In this document: in pieces, positions 58,758 to 64,000 of the stretch
Position numbering within the stretch: position 1 is the first letter of the stretch
Layout of the letters: every line of letters starts with the position of its first letter
From: Gracilinema caldarium
GTDB taxonomy: Bacteria; Spirochaetota; Spirochaetia; Treponematales; Breznakiellaceae
Length of the DNA stretch: 64,000 nt
Direction of reading: 5' to 3'
NCBI RefSeq assembly: GCF_029265695.1
Contig: NZ_JAJUHW010000007.1
Coordinates: 1 to 64,000 of the forward strand
Notes under the pieces: model-generated
Databases searched by the model: none
Told to the model about the DNA's origin: nothing
Seen by the model: only the letters and a program-made list of their open reading frames with translations
Translations under genes and position numbers: made by a program

Positions 58758-59486
58758 ATGAAACAGCTTGCAAAGGCAACGGGACTTTCGATCAGCGACA
58801 ATGTGTACAACACCCTCAGAAAAAACATTGTGAACCTTAATTTTAAGCCCGGCCAGGAGCTGAATCTGCGGGAAATTACAGCCAAATTGGAAGTAAGCCG
58901 CACACCGGTCCGGGAGGCATTGATCCGCCTTGAACGGGAAGGCCTGGTGGACGTGATACCCCAGGTTGGTACCAGTGTTTCCAAGATTGACTTGGAACGG
59001 GTCGATGAAGAACAGTTCATTCGTTCCAGCCTTGAGGAAAAGGCCCTGGAACTCTGTCTTTCTAAGAAAATGCAGTTCATTTTGTTAGACCTGGAAAAGG
59101 CCCTGCTCCACCAGGAGACCTGCCTTAAAGAGGAAGACCCTTTAGCATTTCTTGAGTGGGATGACGAGTTCCATAAGTCTATCTTCTATCATGCAGGAAA
59201 GGCATTAAGCTGGGAACTTATTCAGAACAACTCAAGCCACTACCGGCGGATCCGAATCATGACCCTGTGGAACAGGGACCTGCGGACATCAGTATTTGAA
59301 CAGCACCAGGAAATTTTTTCATTTATGAAAAAGCAAGACAAAAATTTGGTTGCCACCCTCATTCATGACCATTTTAGCAGGATAACCTACCAAGAAAAGG
59401 AACTGCTCGACGCTTATCCTGATTATTTCAGGGTTCCTGTCCATACCGAAGATCCGCTTATATCAGGCTTTATCGGACAACATTAG
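58758..59486 (+). CDS. GntR-family regulator (FCD subgroup), sugar-locus
   Basis: A 242-residue regulator with an N-terminal winged HTH (LNLREITAKLEVSRTPVREA, then LIRLEREGLV) and a C-terminal FCD domain (about 95-230, with WDDEFHKSIFYHAGK). It is convergent with the GH4 gene; their stop codons overlap (TTAG, 59483-59486). Related regulators (UxuR/ExuR type) respond to hexuronates, which suits a glucuronoxylan locus, but the ligand is inferred from context only. Confidence 0.86.
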   Translation: MKQLAKATGLSISDNVYNTLRKNIVNLNFKPGQELNLREITAKLEVSRTPVREALIRLEREGLVDVIPQVGTSVSKIDLERVDEEQFIRSSLEEKALELCLSKKMQFILLDLEKALLHQETCLKEEDPLAFLEWDDEFHKSIFYHAGKALSWELIQNNSSHYRRIRIMTLWNRDLRTSVFEQHQEIFSFMKKQDKNLVATLIHDHFSRITYQEKELLDAYPDYFRVPVHTEDPLISGFIGQH

Positions 59487-60907
59487 GAGGCGCTGCCCGG
59501 TGTAAAGTATCGCCGCAAATCTTCGTGGTACGGCAGTGCAAAAATGGCATCCCACACATCCTTGACCTGCTTATAGGACCGGGTCCGCTGGTCGTGCAGT
59601 AATATTTCTTCAAGCACCCTCCGGTCCCGGCTAATAAATGCCTCCAAGGACCATTCCATTCTGAGAATCCGAGGCATGAGATACATATTGATGAGCCTCC
59701 GAGGCAGTTCCGGTTCTATGGTTTCCCGATGTATGCCACTACGATCAACCAGCACCGGTATTTCCACAACCACATCATCCGGTATTCCGTAGATAGTTCC
59801 TTGGTTCGGTAAATTAAGAACAAGCCGGCTGCTCCGATTTGTCTCCCGTGCTTGGATGTAAAGGATCTGCTGCTCCCCGCTGAGATCTCCCTTTGTAAAA
59901 ATATCCGGCCACCTTTCGGTAATCCGCAGCGTCTTATCCTGCCGTACTTCCTGGGCTATCGCCAGAAGCTGTTCCTTAACCTTCCGCAAGCCCCGATGCA
60001 GTTTTGGCCGCTCAATTTCATTATCTATGCTTCCAAAAGATCCAAACCACTGCCGTTTAGTTTCCAGGTTATAATTATATTTCCAACTTCCATTTCTGCA
60101 GGTATCTCCTATGGGCAATAGGCCATAAAAGCCATACATATCCATCACCGCGGGGCTCATCTGGATATCCCAGGGTCCGCTAGATTGCCAGGATGGAAGC
60201 TCTTGTGCTATCCAGCGGTCAAGGAGAGGATAAGCATCCATCCCATTATATCTGAAGCGGTTCAGCCATATTCCGTGATTTACCCCTGCCACTTGCCAGT
60301 CAACCTTATCAAATGGGAGGCCCAGGGGCTTACACACCTCATGAACTCCGCCATGGCCATGACAGAATCCAATTGTTTGTATAGATGTTATACGATTGAG
60401 CAGCTGGCTTATCTCAAAAACAGGGTTTCCTGTCTGCAATATGGTTCCCTGGGGGCTTAATCGTTCCATTGAGCGGGCAATATTTAAAGCAGCCTGCATA
60501 TCATAGTAGCTACACAGTCCGTATGTATAGGTGGACACCATGTTATATTCCTGGGAATCCACTCCGCGGTAGTATCCAAACTGTTCTCCCACCGCAGTCA
60601 TTGCTTCCCAGGAGGCAAAACCATCCTGATCTTTCCAGACAGGAAAAGCTAAAATGGTATTGATGACATAGTTGGCCCCATCTACAGCGGTATCAAGATT
60701 TTCGGTACTGTTAATCCTGACTGGGACATCCAGTTCTTCAAGATAGCGGCTTGCTAAAAGGTGAGCCGCTTCGAGCCGTTGGCTATGTATGTCCATAAGG
60801 CAAAGTTCAGGGCGCCCACCCACAAGGTCAGGGCTCTTTGCCAGATCTCCGATCAGTTTTAATGCGTACCGTACACTGCCTGCGCCAATAATGGTTATTT
60901 TCATCAA
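59483..60907 (-). CDS. Glycoside hydrolase family 4, probable alpha-glucuronidase
   Basis: A 474-residue NAD- and metal-dependent GH4 enzyme. ITIIGAGSVRYALKLIGDL at the start is the NAD-binding turn; GNPVFE and GFCHGHGGVHEV hold the metal-binding residues, and VAGVNHGIW is another core motif. In GH4 the Cys-His segment tracks specificity; CHG-type is, to my knowledge, that of alpha-glucuronidases (galactosidases have CHSV, phospho-glucosidases CN/CD types). The product would be glucuronic acid from xylan side chains. It overlaps the GH3 gene by 4 bp. Confidence 0.8.
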   Translation of the reverse strand: MMKITIIGAGSVRYALKLIGDLAKSPDLVGGRPELCLMDIHSQRLEAAHLLASRYLEELDVPVRINSTENLDTAVDGANYVINTILAFPVWKDQDGFASWEAMTAVGEQFGYYRGVDSQEYNMVSTYTYGLCSYYDMQAALNIARSMERLSPQGTILQTGNPVFEISQLLNRITSIQTIGFCHGHGGVHEVCKPLGLPFDKVDWQVAGVNHGIWLNRFRYNGMDAYPLLDRWIAQELPSWQSSGPWDIQMSPAVMDMYGFYGLLPIGDTCRNGSWKYNYNLETKRQWFGSFGSIDNEIERPKLHRGLRKVKEQLLAIAQEVRQDKTLRITERWPDIFTKGDLSGEQQILYIQARETNRSSRLVLNLPNQGTIYGIPDDVVVEIPVLVDRSGIHRETIEPELPRRLINMYLMPRILRMEWSLEAFISRDRRVLEEILLHDQRTRSYKQVKDVWDAIFALPYHEDLRRYFTPGSAS

Positions 60908-62991
60908 TTTCTCTTGAGACGTACCATTTTACCCGCAGGAGAGCCAAGTGCTTCAGCCCGGCCGCCGGGGGAAGCGAAACCTGCGTAGAGTTCCAGTGTT
61001 CCCTGGGGAAGTACGGGATGGCCTTCGGGATCTATACAGGCCAGGCGGTCTATGGGAAGCTTGAATTCTATTGGCTGCGAAGCTCCCGCAGCGATTTCGA
61101 GGGGCCGGAACTCTACCAAGGACCAACGGGGTACGGTAAAGGGAGCATCAGCCCAGCGATAATAGAGCTGCAGAACCTCCCGGCCTGCCTTGTCTCCGCT
61201 GTTGCGGACTTCGGCCCTTACCGTTACATGGCTATTACCATCACCGCTCAAGCTGCAGCCGAATCGCAATAGTTCCATTTTTGCATAGGTAAGCCCGAAG
61301 CCAAAGGGATACAGAGGTTCAGCCTCCATATACCGGTAGGTTCTGCCCTTCATGGCATAGTCATCGAAGGGAGGAAGCTGGCGGACGCTCGTGGGAAAGG
61401 TAACGGGCAGTTTTCCACAAGGGGCAGTCTTTCCAAAAAGGATGCGGGCAATGGCTTCGCCTCCGGCCTGCCCCGGATACCAGGCCATAATGATCGCATC
61501 GGCCAGGTCATGCAGTTCGGGCGAACAGATGGGAGCGCCGCCCATCAATATGACTACCAGGGGTTTTCCCCCCTCTTTAAGCCGCCTCAGGTACTCTAGC
61601 TGTTCCGCTGAAAGGTCCAGATCCTCAAAATCGCCGAAGGTGGGCGATAAAATAGCATCCCCCTCCTCTCCTTCCACACTGATGTCCCGCCCCATGACCG
61701 CGATGGTAACATCCGCATACTTGGTGACACCACTTGCCCAGTCGTTGGGATTGATGCGCCGTTCCGCCAGGGGGCAGCCTTTTTTGTAGGTAACGGTAAT
61801 TTCAGGCCCTGCTTCTGCAACGATGCCCTCTAGTACGGTTCTTAATTTTGATGATACCCCCGCATAGTTTCCAAGGAGGGCGTCGGTATTGGTCGCGTTG
61901 GGACCGGTCACAAACACATAGGATAGCTTTTCTTTTTTAAGGGGAAGAATGCCGTTATTTTTAAGAAGCACGAGGGACTTTTCAGCAGCCTCCAGGGCAA
62001 GGTTGTCGTGGCGTTTCCAATCTATGTTTTCTAGCGAAATTGACGCATAGGGGCCCTCATCGGAGAGGAGGCCAAGCTTGTCCATGGTACGCAAAAGCCG
62101 GGAGACAGAGCGGTTAATATCCGCTTCGGAAATGTAGCCTTTCTGGAGTGCCTCCACTAAATACTGGTAAGCATCGCCGCAGTTTAGATCACAGCCAGTT
62201 TTGAGGGCCAGAGCTACCGATTCAAGCACATCCTGGGTAACCTTGTGGTTTTTATGAAAGTCGCAAATTGCCCAGCAATCGGAAACCACATGCCCCTGAA
62301 AGCCCCATTCCTGCCTGAGTTTTTTTTGGATCAAAAAAGTGCTGCCGCAGGCGGGCTCCCCGTTTACTCGGTTATAGGCTCCCATAACGCTTTCTACTCC
62401 GGCTTTTACCAAAGCCTTAAAGGCAGGAAGATATGTTTCTTCCAGATCTTTGGGACTTACCTGGGCATCGAAGACGTGCCGGGAACCTTCGGGCCCCGAA
62501 TGGACCGCAAAATGCTTAGCGCAGGCAGCGGCCCGCAAGTAGTAGGGATCGTCACCTTGGAGCCCCCGGACATAGGCGGTACCAAGCCTGCTTGTAAGGA
62601 TTGGATCCTCGCCGTAAGTCTCCTGTCCCCGGCCCCAACGGGGATCCCTGAATATATTGATGTTCGGCGCCCAGAATGTCAGCCCACGGTGGTACCGGTC
62701 TGCTTCTTCCTTGCCGACACTGTTAAATTTAGCACGGGCTTCCAGGGAAATTGCCTCAGCAACCCTATAAATAAGGTTTTCATCAAAGGTAGCGCCTAAG
62801 GCAATTGCCTGGGGAAAGACCGTGGATTCCCCCTGATTAGCCACCCCGTGGAGCGCTTCGTTCCACCAATTGTAGGCGGGAATGCCTAATCTCGGAATTG
62901 CCTTGGCCCGGTGAATCATAAGGCCAGCTTTTTCTTCTATACTCATGGAAGAAAGCATCTGTTGGACTTTTTCATTATTTTTTTGACTCAT
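60904..62991 (-). CDS. Glycoside hydrolase family 3, probable beta-xylosidase
   Basis: A 695-residue GH3 enzyme without a visible signal peptide. The N-terminal TIM barrel includes YNWWNEALHGVA, DPRWGRGQETYGEDP, the KHFAVHSGPE substrate loop and the nucleophile Asp in HVVSDCWAI. An alpha/beta sandwich and a fibronectin III-like domain follow. The NWWNEALHG/ETYGEDP pattern is that of xylan 1,4-beta-xylosidases of the plant/bacterial GH3 type, rather than of beta-glucosidases. It lies between GH67 and GH4 genes, all reading leftwards. Confidence 0.85.
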   Translation of the reverse strand: MSQKNNEKVQQMLSSMSIEEKAGLMIHRAKAIPRLGIPAYNWWNEALHGVANQGESTVFPQAIALGATFDENLIYRVAEAISLEARAKFNSVGKEEADRYHRGLTFWAPNINIFRDPRWGRGQETYGEDPILTSRLGTAYVRGLQGDDPYYLRAAACAKHFAVHSGPEGSRHVFDAQVSPKDLEETYLPAFKALVKAGVESVMGAYNRVNGEPACGSTFLIQKKLRQEWGFQGHVVSDCWAICDFHKNHKVTQDVLESVALALKTGCDLNCGDAYQYLVEALQKGYISEADINRSVSRLLRTMDKLGLLSDEGPYASISLENIDWKRHDNLALEAAEKSLVLLKNNGILPLKKEKLSYVFVTGPNATNTDALLGNYAGVSSKLRTVLEGIVAEAGPEITVTYKKGCPLAERRINPNDWASGVTKYADVTIAVMGRDISVEGEEGDAILSPTFGDFEDLDLSAEQLEYLRRLKEGGKPLVVILMGGAPICSPELHDLADAIIMAWYPGQAGGEAIARILFGKTAPCGKLPVTFPTSVRQLPPFDDYAMKGRTYRYMEAEPLYPFGFGLTYAKMELLRFGCSLSGDGNSHVTVRAEVRNSGDKAGREVLQLYYRWADAPFTVPRWSLVEFRPLEIAAGASQPIEFKLPIDRLACIDPEGHPVLPQGTLELYAGFASPGGRAEALGSPAGKMVRLKRN

Positions 62992-63011
62992 GATGTGCTC
63001 CTATGACTATA

Positions 63012-63045
63012 ATGGGAAGCCTGAATCGGCTCCCCACTACTACCT
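63012..63045 (-). other. Weak hairpin between GH67 and GH3 genes
   Basis: In the leftward direction GGGGAGCC can pair with GGCTTCCC (one G-U) about 40 bp before the GH3 start. There is no T-run, so it may be an RNA-stability or attenuation element within a common transcript. Confidence 0.35.
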
Positions 63046-63093
63046 TACTTTATGGTATCCCTACCTTTCTATAGGTGTTTTTACCGATTTTGC

Positions 63094-64000
63094 TTAATAT
63101 AGAGTACGGCCTTCTTCGTCGGGGATTCCGGATTTCCTGTAGAAGTAACTATTAATTACATCCCGCCACTGCCGGGCATTTTCTTCCTGCTTGGTAAAGC
63201 GTTCAGCTACCTCCTGGTATACCTGGGGATCTATAGAATCCTTTAAGCTCAGCCATTGGTTTTGCATTTCTCGCATCGCCTCGTACCCCTTAAAATGGGC
63301 ATCATAATAGTTTTGGATAAGGGTTTTCCCGTTTTTCATGCGGTATGTATAGGGAAGCCGGTGGAAAAAGAGAATAAGATTTTCGGGACAAGTGTCGCGG
63401 CTGTCGTATATATGTGCCCATTCTTCATAATATTGGGCGGTATAGCCGGTCCCGTTTTTAGTACGGTCAACCCCTATTGCTTTTGTATCCGCCCGGTGAT
63501 AGGTACCCCAAATAGAATACTCATACCCTTCGGGACTGGGTCCATAGTGGGTCCCCGGTGTAACCATCCATCCTAAACCAAAGGGGGTGGTATACTGTTC
63601 GTAGATCTGCCAGGACTGTAAAAGGAGAGAAACAACCGAAGCTACGATCGATTCATCATTGCTCAGGCTGCCCAATACCCATTCACGGGCAATAGTCTCT
63701 GGGTTCAAAGAGGGATCCCAGGCAAGTCGTCCAAAGGCATACCAATTTGCCTGGGCAAGCCAGTGTCCTGTCCAATTATAATCTCTGCCGATATTAGAAA
63801 CGGCAGCCATACCGCCCCTCGGCCGATTCCACACAGAACCTTTTATAATAGAAGAAACTGTAACTTTTTTGCCTGGTATACGGGGATCGAAATCCAGGAT
63901 CTCCTTCCACTGAGGAGCCAAATAACAAAGATCTATTTGCTGCCCCGTATATTCCTGGGCAACCTGGAGTTCCAGCATCTGGTTTGTATGCTGCATTTTT
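63094..64000 (-). CDS. GH67 alpha-glucuronidase, C-terminal part
   Basis: The last about 302 residues of a GH67 enzyme; the gene starts beyond the window. Segments such as KGSVWNRPRGGMAAVSNIG, DYNWTGHWLAQANWYAFGRL and LGWMVTPGTHYGPSPEGYE are typical of the GH67 central and C-terminal domains. GH67 removes 4-O-methyl-glucuronic acid from the non-reducing end of xylo-oligosaccharides inside the cell. Together with GH4, GH3 and GH79 it points to use of glucuronoxylan. The stop is TAA at 63094-63096. The ATG at 63996 is internal. Confidence 0.9.
   Translation of the reverse strand, partial: KMQHTNQMLELQVAQEYTGQQIDLCYLAPQWKEILDFDPRIPGKKVTVSSIIKGSVWNRPRGGMAAVSNIGRDYNWTGHWLAQANWYAFGRLAWDPSLNPETIAREWVLGSLSNDESIVASVVSLLLQSWQIYEQYTTPFGLGWMVTPGTHYGPSPEGYEYSIWGTYHRADTKAIGVDRTKNGTGYTAQYYEEWAHIYDSRDTCPENLILFFHRLPYTYRMKNGKTLIQNYYDAHFKGYEAMREMQNQWLSLKDSIDPQVYQEVAERFTKQEENARQWRDVINSYFYRKSGIPDEEGRTLY

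Overview
The window looks like chromosome from an anaerobic spirochaete of the Treponema/Breznakiella/Gracilinema kind. The GC content is mid-range by eye, and the gene content fits: an Rnf complex, an ACR3 arsenite pump, a hemicellulose locus and a molybdenum purine operon. This placement is inferred from gene content and is not proven. No tRNA, rRNA or CRISPR array was seen.

Layout. (1) 1-3848 (+): end of rnfC, then rnfDGEAB, the ion-pumping ferredoxin:NAD oxidoreductase. (2) 4003-7227: a DUF815 ATPase, an ACR3/ArsB arsenite exporter with a palindromic operator, and a flavin-fold oxidase (-). (3) 7917-37858: a complete 29,942-bp transposable Mu-like prophage with TGTAA...TTACA ends and a 5-bp CCCAA target duplication. 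It sits inside a host TPR gene, whose 5' part is at 37859-38152 and 3' part at 7303-7911; removing the phage and one CCCAA restores an in-frame 300-residue protein. (4) 38217-54367: molybdenum-hydroxylase and purine/ureide region: MocA-NTPase fusion, cupin, NCS2 permease and a tightly packed minus-strand operon of eleven genes. (5) 54561-64000: GH79, DUF4256 protein, ABC exporter, GntR regulator, GH4, GH3 and a partial GH67, probably a glucuronoxylan locus.

Prophage. Its early genes run leftwards from about 14.4 kb (Ner-like, BRO antirepressor, MuA, MuB, DUF3102, Gam, GemA, two small HTH proteins). The LexA-like repressor, an AT-rich cargo gene, lysis genes, Mu-type packaging and head genes, a lambda-like capsid/decoration pair and a long non-contractile tail run rightwards. 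Three places use or appear to need a -1 frameshift: tail chaperone G/GT (canonical slip site plus 12-bp hairpin), MuA (A7) and portal/MuF (A9). The repressor gene carries three near-identical DNA palindromes in frame. The terminal tail gene has a formylglycine-enzyme-like fold of the type diversified by retroelements, but no reverse transcriptase is present.

Purine/ureide operon. XdhB-C-A, an NCS2 permease, a fused FdrA-YlbE protein, DUF2877 protein and carbamate kinase together make a plausible route from a purine or other N-heterocycle to a carbamoylated acid, then carbamoyl phosphate and ATP (the E. coli oxamate carbamoyltransferase set AllFGH plus AllK). Inserted in the same operon are a cyclase-family hydrolase, an unrecognised 228-residue protein, a DUF35 zinc-ribbon/OB protein and a thiolase-fold protein that lacks the nucleophilic cysteine. 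That quartet is the best candidate for an undescribed biochemical step. A near-consensus promoter overlapping a TTGTATACAA palindrome, followed by a highly structured leader, precedes the operon.
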